From contig NZ_ML660182.1 in NCBI RefSeq assembly GCF_007004735.1, positions 1 to 64,000 on the forward strand: a stretch of DNA of 64,000 nt. The letters are read 5' to 3'. Numbering within the stretch: the first letter of the stretch is position 1; each line of letters opens with the position of its first letter. The notes beneath the pieces were generated by a model. The model saw only the letters and a program-made list of their open reading frames with translations, was not told where the DNA came from and made no database searches. Of the stretch, positions 25,660 to 34,041 are shown piece after piece. The stretch comes from Salinigranum halophilum (GTDB lineage Archaea > Halobacteriota > Halobacteria > Halobacteriales > Haloferacaceae). Position numbers and translations under genes: made by a program.

Positions 25660-26640
25660 ATGACACGGCCCACCCGCCAACGGGAGCGCGACGGTGACCG
25701 TCGCCGATGGACCGCGGATGCGGACGAGGAGGAGGCGGACTCTGACGAGATCGACCTCGACGAGGTAGACTCGGACGAGATCATCCGCACGGGGGACGGC
25801 GAACTCATTCACGAACCGACGGGGCTCATCATCGAGGAGGAACAGATCGACCCGGGACCGGAGTGGCGGGCGTTCAACCACTCAGAGCGACAGCAGAAGT
25901 CCCGGGTCGGCGCGCCGACGACCCAGACGATGCACGACAAGGGGTTGACGACGACCATCGACTGGAAGGACAAAGACGCCTACGGCCGCTCCATCTCCTC
26001 GAAGAAACGCTCGCAGATGCACCGCCTGCGGAAGTGGCAAGAGCGCATCCGGACGAAGGACGCGGGCGAGCGTAACCTCCAGTTCGCGCTGAGCGAGATC
26101 GACCGGATGGCGAGTGCGCTCGGCGTGCCGCGGTCGGTGCGCGAGGTCGCGTCGGTCATCTACCGCCGCGCGCTCTCTGAGGACCTCATCCGTGGGCGAA
26201 GTATCGAGGGTGTCGCCACCAGCGCGCTCTACGCCGCCTGTCGCAAGGAGGGCATCCCGCGGTCGCTCGAGGAGATCGCCGAGGTCTCCCGCGTCGAGCG
26301 CAAGGAGATCGGTCGTACCTACCGGTACATCTCCCAGGAACTCGGCCTCGAGATGAAACCCGTCGACCCGAAGCGGTACGTCCCACGCTTCTGTTCGGAA
26401 CTCGACCTCTCGAAGGAGGTCCAGTCGAAAGCCGAAGAGATCATCGAGACCACCGCCGAGAAGGGCCTGCTCTCGGGGAAGTCGCCCACCGGCTTCGCAG
26501 CCGCGGCCATCTACGCGGCCTCGCTCCTCTGTAACGAGAAGAAGACCCAGCGTGAGGTCGCCGACGTCGCGCAGGTGACCGAGGTCACCATCCGCAACCG
26601 GTATCAAGAACAGATTGAAGCGATGGGCATCCACAACTGA
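25660..26640 (+). CDS. tfb: Transcription initiation factor TFB lacking zinc-ribbon cysteines
   Basis: A 326-residue TFIIB homologue. Residues 80-125 contain the reader/linker ([32 protein letters not shown]), and two cyclin repeats follow, the first with [20 protein letters not shown] and the second with [20 protein letters not shown], ending [17 protein letters not shown]. The N-terminal 75 residues should carry a Cys4 zinc ribbon, but they contain no cysteine: where relatives read LVCxxCGLV this protein reads LIHEPTGLI. The ribbon normally docks on RNA polymerase. Start [11 protein letters not shown] fits haloarchaeal TFBs; a CTTAAG box lies about 33 bases before. Confidence 0.92.
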   Translation: MTRPTRQRERDGDRRRWTADADEEEADSDEIDLDEVDSDEIIRTGDGELIHEPTGLIIEEEQIDPGPEWRAFNHSERQQKSRVGAPTTQTMHDKGLTTTIDWKDKDAYGRSISSKKRSQMHRLRKWQERIRTKDAGERNLQFALSEIDRMASALGVPRSVREVASVIYRRALSEDLIRGRSIEGVATSALYAACRKEGIPRSLEEIAEVSRVERKEIGRTYRYISQELGLEMKPVDPKRYVPRFCSELDLSKEVQSKAEEIIETTAEKGLLSGKSPTGFAAAAIYAASLLCNEKKTQREVADVAQVTEVTIRNRYQEQIEAMGIHN

Positions 26641-26847
26641 GTGGTCTCTCCTCTGTTCCCGTCGGCGAACCTTCTTGTGTGAGGACGGGCCCACCCCGGT
26701 CCATGCTGTGACCGTCCACCCGGACCGGCCCGCGGAGCGTGGTGCACCGGTTCACGGGCTACGATTCGCGCCACCGGCTCGCCAACGAGAGCGTTCGCCA
26801 CCCGCGGACGAGTAAGGCTCAAGCCTCCGCTCGCACTACCTTCGCTG

Positions 26848-28113
26848 ATGCGTCTCGACGAGTATCTCGACATCGAGGAGAACGAGCGTGCCGAGCGCCG
26901 TCGCCTCGTCGAGGAGAAGTCCTACGCCATCCTCGACCACCTCGAGACCTTTCAGGACCGATTCGACGAGGTGGTCCAGGGTGACTCGCTGTACGGCGGC
27001 GTCTCCCCCTCGATATTCGTCGGCCGTTCGAACTACCCCCGGGTCTCGACGGGCATCCTCTCGCCCGTCGGCCACGACGAGGACGCCGCGACGTTCGAGA
27101 CCTCGGCGGGGTGGTACGACGAGGGGGTCTCCATCTCCGACGTGTTCGCGAGACGGACCTCGCTGCTCAACTCGAACCAGTCCACCACGGTCGATTCGGT
27201 CCACGACACGTGGGACGGCTTCCTCGGCGTCCAGCGTGAGGTCGCCATCTCGGACCGCCCCGTCACCGTCGAAATCGGACTGGACGGGAGACCCGACGTG
27301 GACCTCGACCCTGGTCGCGACGATATCGCCACGCCAACCGGTCCGCGTGCGCGGGCTCGGTCCGCACAGTTGGGTGAGAACCCCCACGTCCCCCGTCCGG
27401 TCGAGAAGACGCTGGAGGACGACGACTGGAACGCACAGGGGGCGATGACGTACCTGTACAGACGCGGCTTCGACGTCTACGACGTCAACACTATCCTCTC
27501 GGCGGGGGCGCTCGGACGGGGGGAGAACCGACGCCTGGTCCCGACGCGGTGGTCGATTACGGCCGTCGACGACACCGTGGGGCAGTATCTCCGTGGCCGC
27601 ATCCGTGACGCTCCCTCCGTCGACACCGTAGAGGTGTACCGCAACGAGTTCCTCGGCAACGCCTTCTGGGTCGTTCTCCTCCCCGGCACGTGGGAGTTCG
27701 AACTCGTCGAACTGAAGGCGCCGGGCAGCGTCTGGAACCCCGACCCCGAAGCGGGCGTCTGGCTCGCCGCCGACCACGAGGGCCACGAGGGCCGAACCGG
27801 TTACGTCGAGGAGACGGCCGGCGCGTACCACGCCTCCCGCCTCGGCGTCCTCGAACATCTCGAGTCGCGGGGCCGGCAGGCGAAGGCGCTCGTCCTCAGA
27901 CACGTCTCCGACGACTACTGGGGGCCGTGTGGGGTGTGGCAGGTCAGAGAGAGCGTCCGCAACGCCTTCGACGAGGGGGGGACGGCGGAGACGCTCGGCG
28001 AGGCAGTGCGCTCTGTCGCGCCGTACCTGCCGGTCTCGCTCGACCGTCTCCGGCGCACGTCGACGATGGTGTCGGGTGTCCAGGCGACGCTGGGAGACTT
28101 CTCCACCGAGTGA
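26848..28113 (+). CDS. nreA: Archaeal DNA-repair protein NreA
   Basis: A 421-residue protein of the archaeal Nre family, linked genetically to DNA repair and PCNA. The signature SPSIFVGRSNYPRVSTGILS is near residue 52, QREVAISDRPVTVEI near residue 130, YRNEFLGNAFWVVLLPGTWE near residue 270 and GPCGVWQVRESVRNAF near residue 365. The C-terminus VQATLGDFSTE is a PCNA-interacting (PIP) motif of the form Q-x2-L-x2-F. No nuclease motif is evident. A TAAGGCTCAAG box lies about 30 bases before the ATG. Confidence 0.88.
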   Translation: MRLDEYLDIEENERAERRRLVEEKSYAILDHLETFQDRFDEVVQGDSLYGGVSPSIFVGRSNYPRVSTGILSPVGHDEDAATFETSAGWYDEGVSISDVFARRTSLLNSNQSTTVDSVHDTWDGFLGVQREVAISDRPVTVEIGLDGRPDVDLDPGRDDIATPTGPRARARSAQLGENPHVPRPVEKTLEDDDWNAQGAMTYLYRRGFDVYDVNTILSAGALGRGENRRLVPTRWSITAVDDTVGQYLRGRIRDAPSVDTVEVYRNEFLGNAFWVVLLPGTWEFELVELKAPGSVWNPDPEAGVWLAADHEGHEGRTGYVEETAGAYHASRLGVLEHLESRGRQAKALVLRHVSDDYWGPCGVWQVRESVRNAFDEGGTAETLGEAVRSVAPYLPVSLDRLRRTSTMVSGVQATLGDFSTE

Positions 28114-28166
28114 GTCGGCCGCCGCGGGCTCAAAGCCTATGTCGACGGCGACTCGTACCCTCCCTC

Positions 28167-28427
28167 ATGGTCCCACTGTTCCCCGGTGTTCCGGGCGGGC
28201 CGGAACTCCTCGTCGTTCTCTTGCTCGCTGTCGCGCTGTTCGGCGTGCCGGTCGTCGTCGCGGTGCTCGGCTGGCGACACCTCCGTGGCTCCGGTCGCGT
28301 CGACGAACTCGAGGCACGGGTCCGTGAGCTGGAGTCGGAACTCGAAGACGTCGACGACGAACGAACCGAACACGGTCGTCCCGACGACGGCGGGGGACGG
28401 GGCACCGACGACGAGCCACCGCGCTGA
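28167..28427 (+). CDS. TatA-like small membrane protein with coiled coil
   Basis: An 86-residue protein: MVPLFPGVPGGPELLVVLLL opens like haloarchaeal TatA, and the membrane helix ends in LFG, the conserved Phe-Gly hinge. Instead of the usual TatA amphipathic helix there is a second hydrophobic run (VPVVVAVLGW) and then a charged coiled coil (VDELEARVRELESELEDVDD) with an acidic tail. It might be a diverged Tat translocase component or a TatA-derived membrane anchor. The ATG lies 53 bases after nreA; codon use is typical. Converges on the DUF302 gene. Confidence 0.72.
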   Translation: MVPLFPGVPGGPELLVVLLLAVALFGVPVVVAVLGWRHLRGSGRVDELEARVRELESELEDVDDERTEHGRPDDGGGRGTDDEPPR

Positions 28428-28437
28428 GCCGTCGGCG

Positions 28438-28908
28438 TCAGTCGTCGGCTTCGGTCTCGACCGCCGTGTCGAGGTTCCCCCACGCCTCCTCGACCATCTC
28501 GCCCGTCGTGGCGACGATGTCGGCCATCTCGTCGTCGTCGGGTGCCATCCCGACCAGGCGAGCGATGCGCATGATGCTCACGTGGTAGACCTCCTGGACG
28601 CCGGGTTCGGTCTGCCAGACGACGACGTTACACGGCATCAGGCCGCCGAGCGTGTTGTCGCTGGCGTCGAGGGCGCGGTCCGCGACCGCGGGACTGCACG
28701 CACCGAGCACGTAGTAGGGGTCGCGGTCGGCCCCGATTTTCTCGTTGAGGAGGTCCGAGACGGAGAACTCGACGGCCGTCCCGAAGCCCGCCTGCGCGAA
28801 CGCCTCGCGGACGTGCTCGATCGCCTCCTCGTGTTCCATCTGGAGTGTCGTCCGGTGCTCACCGATGTCCTCACCCGTGAGGACGGACGGATCGATTGGG
28901 AGCGTCAT
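28438..28908 (-). CDS. DUF302 domain protein
   Basis: A 156-residue soluble protein with the DUF302 pattern: EEAIEHVREAFAQAGFGTAV near residue 30, DLLNEKIG, YYVLGACSPAVADRAL near residue 67 and GLMPCNVVVWQTEPG near residue 88. A cysteine occurs in each of the last two segments. The fold is known but the biochemical role is not. The ATG giving MTLPIDPSVL is selected; an upstream extension is basic and unlike the family. It ends ten bases from the convergent TatA-like gene. Confidence 0.88.
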   Translation of the reverse strand: MTLPIDPSVLTGEDIGEHRTTLQMEHEEAIEHVREAFAQAGFGTAVEFSVSDLLNEKIGADRDPYYVLGACSPAVADRALDASDNTLGGLMPCNVVVWQTEPGVQEVYHVSIMRIARLVGMAPDDDEMADIVATTGEMVEEAWGNLDTAVETEADD

Positions 28909-29007
28909 CGCCCGTCTCTTGGACAGCGACCGACGAAAAGGTATGGTAGTGTACCGTTCGTGCACGTATCTTCGGCTGAGTCGGCGCGACGCCGAACCGA
29001 CCGTCAC

Positions 29008-29700
29008 TCACAGCGGAATCGGCAGGAACGAGAACCACTCGATGACTCGCTCGGGGGGGAGAATCGGCGGGTGGAGGACGAGCCAGTCGAGGAGCACGAG
29101 GCCGAGCCCGTGGGCGACGATGGACGGAAGGATGGAGTTGGCGTCGTAGTCGACCGCACCGAAGAGGACGTCTGTCGGCCCCGACAGGAGCAGTTCGATG
29201 GGCGGCTTGCCGACGTGGTGGAGGGCGTACACGACCGGCGAGATGAAGACGCTCTTGAATCCGAGTTCGTCCCGGACGCCGACACAGAGGAGGCCGCGGT
29301 AGTACGTCTCGGCGGCGACCACGACCACGAACTGCTGGAGTGCGTGCGGGAGAAACGCCGAGAGCGCCGTCGACGTCTCCCACATCGGGTAGTACGCGCG
29401 GATGCTCGGGAGCGACGAGCCGACCAGATAGAAGGGGAGGACGAACAGCGCGATGAGCACGGCGTTTCGGAGCGCACGGCGGTCGACGCGCCATCCGAGA
29501 TGCCGCCCGTGCGTGATGGCGAGCGCGGCCGGGAGGGCGATGAAGACCACCGTGTCACGCAGGGCGCGCATCGTGAGGTTTCCCCGGGGGACCTGCCACG
29601 CGCTCCAGAGGACCGAGAGGACGAGTCCGACGAGGAGCGTCCGCTGGACCCACGAGAGTTCCTCGAGTCGAGCGAGAGAGAACCGTTCGAGTCGCGGCAC
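29008..29700 (-). CDS. CPBP-family intramembrane metalloprotease-like protein
   Basis: A 230-residue membrane protein with about six helices. FVVVVAAETYYRGLLCVGVR near residues 125-145 corresponds to the first CPBP/Abi motif (EExxxR), here E-T-Y-Y-R with the second Glu changed to Thr; VYALHHVGKPP near residue 160 and SIVAHGLGLVLLDWL near residue 190 supply the later His motifs. Members resemble CAAX proteases. Loss of one acidic residue may alter catalysis. Its start follows the DUF5789 stop by four bases, so the two genes are co-transcribed. Confidence 0.8.
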   Translation of the reverse strand: MPRLERFSLARLEELSWVQRTLLVGLVLSVLWSAWQVPRGNLTMRALRDTVVFIALPAALAITHGRHLGWRVDRRALRNAVLIALFVLPFYLVGSSLPSIRAYYPMWETSTALSAFLPHALQQFVVVVAAETYYRGLLCVGVRDELGFKSVFISPVVYALHHVGKPPIELLLSGPTDVLFGAVDYDANSILPSIVAHGLGLVLLDWLVLHPPILPPERVIEWFSFLPIPL

Positions 29701-29704
29701 GCCC

Positions 29705-29989
29705 CTACTCGGTCTGGATGGGCGCGTCTCCGACCGCCTCGGTGACGGCCGCCACGAAGGACTGCCGCGTGTCGAAGTACGTGACGTCGACGTCTCCGAG
29801 GACGTCCGCGAGCGACTGGGGACCGGCGGGCGTGCGGATGACGCTGTCGCCTTCCTTCTCGATGACGCGGCTCTTCTCGTGTGGCCAGGTCAGTCGAGCG
29901 GCGACGCGCGCGAGTGGCTGCCCCTCGACCGCCTCGCCCTCGCCGAGTTCGACGACAGGCTCCTCCGCTGCTTCTTCGTCGTCTGCCAT
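29705..29989 (-). CDS. DUF5789-type small acidic protein
   Basis: A 94-residue protein beginning with an acidic segment (MADDEEAAEEPVVELGEG), then a conserved-looking core ARVAARLTWPHEKSRVIE, IRTPAGPQSLADVLGDVD and YFDTRQSFVAAVTEAVG. I recognise it as the haloarchaeal DUF5789 family, of unknown function. It heads a two-gene unit with the CPBP protein and is divergent from the membrane protein gene at 30167. Confidence 0.8.
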   Translation of the reverse strand: MADDEEAAEEPVVELGEGEAVEGQPLARVAARLTWPHEKSRVIEKEGDSVIRTPAGPQSLADVLGDVDVTYFDTRQSFVAAVTEAVGDAPIQTE

Positions 29990-30166
29990 GCGCGTCGCTT
30001 GGCCATCACCGACAGTAAACTCTTCCCTTCCGTCCCGATTGGGGTGGTCTCGCTCGCGTCCCTGCCGTCGGCTCTCGGGGGCCACACACCCGCCGAGGGG
30101 AGACGTCGCCAACGTCTTGCGGACGTCTGACGTATCGTTTTGTGTCCGGGCAGTGTACTCGCGCCC

Positions 30167-31150
30167 ATGACCAGTCTCTCGGAGGTGTACACAGGGGAGG
30201 GACGGTCGGGCGAACACCGCCCGGACCTCCGGCGGCTGTACGCAGGCGTCAGCCTCTTCCTCGTCGGCGCGCTCCTCGTACTGAGCGGGATTCTCGTCGC
30301 GGCGACGGACCTTCTCTACACGACGGCGACGCTCGAAGGCATCACGAACAGCCGCCACGTCGGCGGCGTCCTCGGCGGCCTCGGCGTCCCTGCGGTCTTC
30401 CTCGGTGTGTTGACGATTCTCCCCTCGGCGAAACGGACGCGGCTGGCCGCGCTCGTCGGGGCCGCTATCGCCGTCCTCGGTGTCGGTATGTTCTGGCACG
30501 CCTACCCGTGTCAGTGGTCCGGGTCGAACTGTGGAGCCGGGCTGATGGACCTCACGCTCCCCACCGTCGGTGTCTACTTCTTCGGCGTCATCACGACGTT
30601 CTGGTGGCTCTTCGTCGGCATCGCCAACTTCAAGACGCGGAACGCGCCCGGCGGCACCGTCCGGATGGAGGTCACCCGCCAGGGCGAGACGAAGGTCGTC
30701 GAGGTGCCACAGCCCGGTCCGGGCAGCGTCGGCCTCTTCGGCTCCCAGCCCGACGGCGGCGTCGAGACCCAGACGGGCTCCGAGGGGACCGGCGACGGCG
30801 CCTCGTGGAGTTCGGCGATGTTCTCCCCGACGGCCGACTCGTCGTCCGCTTCGACTGCTGCCTCGCGCTCGCAACCGGCGCCGTCGCGCTCGCCGACCTC
30901 CCCGGCGTCAGACGGCGGCGCGACCACCACCGACATCCGCTCGCCGCTCGACGGGAGCGGGGACGACGGCACCGAGTTCGTCCCCAACCCAGGAGACGAG
31001 CCCACCCCCCGGCAGGTCGGCGACCGCTACTGCGGGAGCTGTCAGCACTTCGATTACGTCCGGACCGGACAGGGCATCCAGCCGTACTGCGGCCTCCACG
31101 ACGACCTGATGGACGACATGGACGCCTGCGACGAGTGGACGGCCCGCTGA
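30167..31150 (+). CDS. Four-helix membrane protein with Cys-rich C-terminal domain
   Basis: A 327-residue protein. Residues 25-160 contain four membrane helices (LYAGVSLFLVGALLVLSGI being the first), with a CQWSGSNC pair in the loop before the last. Residues 165-270 are a Ser/Thr/Pro/Gly-rich linker. Residues 285-325 form a probable metal-binding module: RYCGSCQHFDYV, PYCGLHDDLMDD, ACDEW. The ATG giving MTSLSEVYTG is chosen with the first helix 25 residues later. Seen widely in haloarchaea as far as I recall; function unknown. Confidence 0.82.
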   Translation: MTSLSEVYTGEGRSGEHRPDLRRLYAGVSLFLVGALLVLSGILVAATDLLYTTATLEGITNSRHVGGVLGGLGVPAVFLGVLTILPSAKRTRLAALVGAAIAVLGVGMFWHAYPCQWSGSNCGAGLMDLTLPTVGVYFFGVITTFWWLFVGIANFKTRNAPGGTVRMEVTRQGETKVVEVPQPGPGSVGLFGSQPDGGVETQTGSEGTGDGASWSSAMFSPTADSSSASTAASRSQPAPSRSPTSPASDGGATTTDIRSPLDGSGDDGTEFVPNPGDEPTPRQVGDRYCGSCQHFDYVRTGQGIQPYCGLHDDLMDDMDACDEWTAR

Positions 31151-31178
31151 CGGCCCCGGTTCTGTTCGCCCCTCCGAC

Positions 31179-31643
31179 TCACTCCGTCTCGTCTTTCACC
31201 CGCCTCAGCCGTGCCCGGACGTCGTCCCAGTGGCTCCCCTTCCAGAACACCTGCCCGCAGTCACGACACCGGTGACACGGCGTCTCCGTGGGGTCCGGCG
31301 CGTACGCGGGGACCGTTTCGTCCTCACCGACCGGGGCGACCCGACCGTTACACCGTCCACACCGTGCCGGCTCGTCCGCGAGCGAGAGGTCGAAGCCGTC
31401 CGCCAGCAGTTCACGGAGCTGGTCGTCTATCTCCCGGGCGTCGATGCGGACGCCGGCGGGCGCTCTGTCGGCTAGCTGTCTGTCTCTCGTCAGGAGCTGT
31501 CGCCCTTCGTCGCGAGCCACGGCGAGCAGGTCCTCGTCGGCCTCGAGCCCGCGGTCGAGCGCGTACGCCGCGTCGTACCCGCACATCCGAAGGTAGCGCG
31601 CCAGCTTGCCGAGCATCGCGTCGACGAGGAGTCGTCGGGCCAT
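31179..31643 (-). CDS. Mut7-C family RNase-like (PIN-fold) protein
   Basis: A 154-residue protein. RRLLVDAMLGKLARYLRMCG at the N-terminus with the first Asp, and LLTRDRQLADR near residue 50, are the Mut7-C PIN-like nuclease pattern. From residue 92 a zinc-ribbon pattern appears: CGRCNGRV, then CHRCRDCGQVFWKGSHW, a typical Mut7-C tail. It may cut RNA. The ATG overlaps the polX stop (ATGA), making it the third gene of a repair-like operon. Confidence 0.88.
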   Translation of the reverse strand: MARRLLVDAMLGKLARYLRMCGYDAAYALDRGLEADEDLLAVARDEGRQLLTRDRQLADRAPAGVRIDAREIDDQLRELLADGFDLSLADEPARCGRCNGRVAPVGEDETVPAYAPDPTETPCHRCRDCGQVFWKGSHWDDVRARLRRVKDETE

Positions 31644-33394
31644 CAGCCGTCGAGGAACGCCCGAACCTCGTCGACGTTCCAGGTGTTGAGCACGTCGGCG
31701 GCCTCGGCCCAGCCTCGGCGCGCCGTGTGGACGCCGTAGCGGACGTTGTCGAACTCGCTCGGCGCGTGTGCGTCGGTGTTCACGACGACGACCGCGCCGG
31801 CGTCGACGGCTGCCCGGACGCCCGAGCCGTCGAGGTCGAGCCGGTGCGGGTTGGCGTTCACCTCCAGCGCCGTGCCCGCCTCCGCCGCGGCCGCCGCGAT
31901 TCGCTCGTCGTCGAGTTCCATCCCCTTCCGGCGGTTCAACAGTCGGCCAGTCGGGTGGCCGAGCACGTCCACCGCGGGGTGTTCGATGGCGGCGACGAGT
32001 CGTTCGGTCGCCTCCTCGCGGCCTTGGTCGAGCGCGGCGTGCGGCGAGGCGACCACGATGTCCAGGTCGTCGAGGAGGGCGTCGTCCACCGAGAGGCCGC
32101 CGTCGGCGTCGATGTTCGCTTCGACGCCGTGGAACACTTCGATGTCGAACGCGTCGGCCGCCTCGGCGACGACCGATGCCTGCTCTCTCAGCTCCGCGTC
32201 CGAGAGGCCCACGCCGCCGACCATCCCCGCACCCGTCGCGTGGTCGGTGACCGCGTGGTAGTCGTAGCCCCGTTCTTCGGCCCCCGCGAGCATCGCTTCG
32301 AGCGTGGCGCGCCCGTCCGACCAGTCCGTGTGGGTGTGGAGGTCGCCGCGGACCTCGTCCGTGGTGACGAGGTCCGGGAGGTCGCCGGCGGCCGCCGCGT
32401 CGACCTCGCCGGTGTCCTCGCGCATCTCGGGTTCGATCCACGCGAGCTCCAACGCCGCGTACATCTCCTCTTCGGTGCGCCCCGCGACCCGTTCGCCGAC
32501 GCGCTGGCCGGCGTCGGGGTCATCTACGTCGGAGACGTCGAACACGCCGTACTCGTTCATCTTCAGCCCGCGGGCGATGGCGCGGTTGCGAAGGGTGACG
32601 TTGTGCTCTTTGCTCCCGGTGAAGTATTGCAGGGCCGCCCCGTACTCGTCGGGGACGACGACACGGAGGTCGACCCGCTCGCCGTTGGCGCGGACGGCCG
32701 CCTTCTTCGTCCCCGATTCGATGACGCCCGTCGCGCCGTCCCAGTCGGCGAAGGCGGCGACGACACGGTTCGGCTCGTCGGACGCGACCAGCACGTCGAT
32801 GTCACCGACCGTCTCGCGCCACCGCCGGATGGACCCGGCGACGTCGGCCTCGGCGACGGCGTCGTTGCCGCGCAGGTACGCGAGGAGGTCGTCCGCGACA
32901 GGGCGGGCCTCCCCCAGGAGCGCCCGTTCGCGCGACTGCCGGGCGAAGGGGATGTTCTCGAGGATGTTTTCCTCGGTCTTCTTCCCGAACCCCTTCACCT
33001 CCCGAATCCGGCCGTCCTCGGCGGCGGCTTCGAGGTCGTCGAGCGTCTCGACACCGAGTGCCTCGTACAGCTTCCCGACGGTCTTCGGTCCCACGCCCTC
33101 GACGCGCGTCAGTCCGGCCATGTCGACCGGGAGGTCCGCGCGGGCCTCCTCGAGTTCCTCGATTTCCCCGGTCTCGAAGTACTCGAGTATCTTCGCGGAG
33201 ATGGCCTCGCCGACACCGTCGATGTCCTCCAACGCGTCGGCTCCCTCGGCGGCGACGTCCTCGATTGGTCGGGGGTCCTCCCGGATGTTCTCGGCCGCCC
33301 TGCGGTACGAGTTGGGCTTGTACGAGACGTCCTGTGCCTCGAGTAAGTCGGCGAACTCCTCGAACAGCGCCGACACCTCGTCGTTCCGGCTCAT
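31643..33394 (-). CDS. polX: DNA polymerase X with PHP domain
   Basis: A 583-residue family X polymerase. Residues 1-130 have helix-hairpin-helix repeats (EDIDGVGEAISAKILEYFET, RVEGVGPKTVGKLYEALGV, VKGFGKKTEENIL). The palm has GSIRRWRETVGDIDVLV near residue 205, the nucleotidyltransferase Asp-x-Asp. The C-terminal PHP domain starts GDLHTHTDWSDGRATLEA near residue 345 with DYHAVTDH, ANIDADG, SPHAALDQ and NTDAHAP as metal motifs, giving 3'-exonuclease/AP-endonuclease activities in relatives. Base-excision repair is likely. Start overlaps DUF5788, stop overlaps the Mut7-C gene. Confidence 0.95.
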   Translation of the reverse strand: MSRNDEVSALFEEFADLLEAQDVSYKPNSYRRAAENIREDPRPIEDVAAEGADALEDIDGVGEAISAKILEYFETGEIEELEEARADLPVDMAGLTRVEGVGPKTVGKLYEALGVETLDDLEAAAEDGRIREVKGFGKKTEENILENIPFARQSRERALLGEARPVADDLLAYLRGNDAVAEADVAGSIRRWRETVGDIDVLVASDEPNRVVAAFADWDGATGVIESGTKKAAVRANGERVDLRVVVPDEYGAALQYFTGSKEHNVTLRNRAIARGLKMNEYGVFDVSDVDDPDAGQRVGERVAGRTEEEMYAALELAWIEPEMREDTGEVDAAAAGDLPDLVTTDEVRGDLHTHTDWSDGRATLEAMLAGAEERGYDYHAVTDHATGAGMVGGVGLSDAELREQASVVAEAADAFDIEVFHGVEANIDADGGLSVDDALLDDLDIVVASPHAALDQGREEATERLVAAIEHPAVDVLGHPTGRLLNRRKGMELDDERIAAAAAEAGTALEVNANPHRLDLDGSGVRAAVDAGAVVVVNTDAHAPSEFDNVRYGVHTARRGWAEAADVLNTWNVDEVRAFLDG

Positions 33395-33828
33395 CGTCGG
33401 CTCGGTTTGTTGGCGTCTTCGCGTCCGAGCGCCTGCCGGAGGAACTTCATCCATCGCTTCTGGTCGGCTGCGTACTGGGCCTTCGCCTCGTTCTCGAGGT
33501 CGGCGGGTCGGAGCTGTTCGAGGGCGTTCAGCGCCCGGTCGATGCCGATGACGCTCTCGACGAGTGCTTCACCCTCTTCGTAGCTCACCTCGTTTCGCTC
33601 GATCTGCTGGACGCGCTGGAGGCGCTCGCGGCGGAGGTTCTTCTTCGCCTGCTCGACCCGGTCGCGCTCGCCGGGTGGGATGGTGTCCCGGCGTTTGATC
33701 TCGAAGACGAACTCTCGGAGGTTCACCTCCTCCCCCTGGACGACGATGCGGTCGGGGATGTCCGCGCCGACCGTCGCGCCCTCCCGGTTGACGCGTTCCA
33801 ACAGCTGTTTCTGCTGGTACTCTTTCAC
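33391..33828 (-). CDS. DUF5788-type protein, first gene of the polX operon
   Basis: A 145-residue, helix-rich charged protein: VKEYQQKQLLERVNREGATV, IPDRIVVQGEEVNLREFVFE, then IERNEVSYEEGEALVESVIG and a basic tail. No catalytic motif is seen. The GTG start is chosen because upstream codons come from low-complexity repeat DNA. Its stop overlaps the polX start by four bases, so a DNA-repair-linked role is suggested by context only. Confidence 0.82.
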   Translation of the reverse strand: MKEYQQKQLLERVNREGATVGADIPDRIVVQGEEVNLREFVFEIKRRDTIPPGERDRVEQAKKNLRRERLQRVQQIERNEVSYEEGEALVESVIGIDRALNALEQLRPADLENEAKAQYAADQKRWMKFLRQALGREDANKPSRR

Positions 33829-33935
33829 ACCTGTTCTACTGACGGGTCGGACTTTGCTCCTTCGCCGCCAGACGGGTGCAACGACGGTCGCGCCGGCACT
33901 GGTTCCGCGAGTCGTACCGAAGGGACGGACAGCAA

Positions 33936-34024
33936 CGACCGACCGCACGAACACCGCACGCGACCGACCGCACGAACACCGCACGCGACCGACCGCACGA
34001 ACACCGCACGCGACCGACCGCACG
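33936..34024 (+). repeat. Tandem repeat, 25-base unit, three full copies plus partial
   Basis: The unit starts CGACCGACCGCACG and ends AACACCGCACG. Copies at 33936-33960, 33961-33985 and 33986-34010 are identical; a fourth (34011-34024) stops after 14 bases. Copies abut with no spacer, so it is a minisatellite and not a CRISPR array. Confidence 0.93.
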
Positions 34025-34041
34025 GCGCACGGACGCGGTGA

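Noticed and set aside
26708-26815. Short GTG-started frame before nreA
   Set aside because: 35 codons, Arg/Pro-rich, weak third-position bias, and it overlaps the likely nreA promoter.
33936-34024. CRISPR array
   Set aside because: Copies are directly adjacent without unique spacers, the unit is not palindromic, and no cas gene is nearby.
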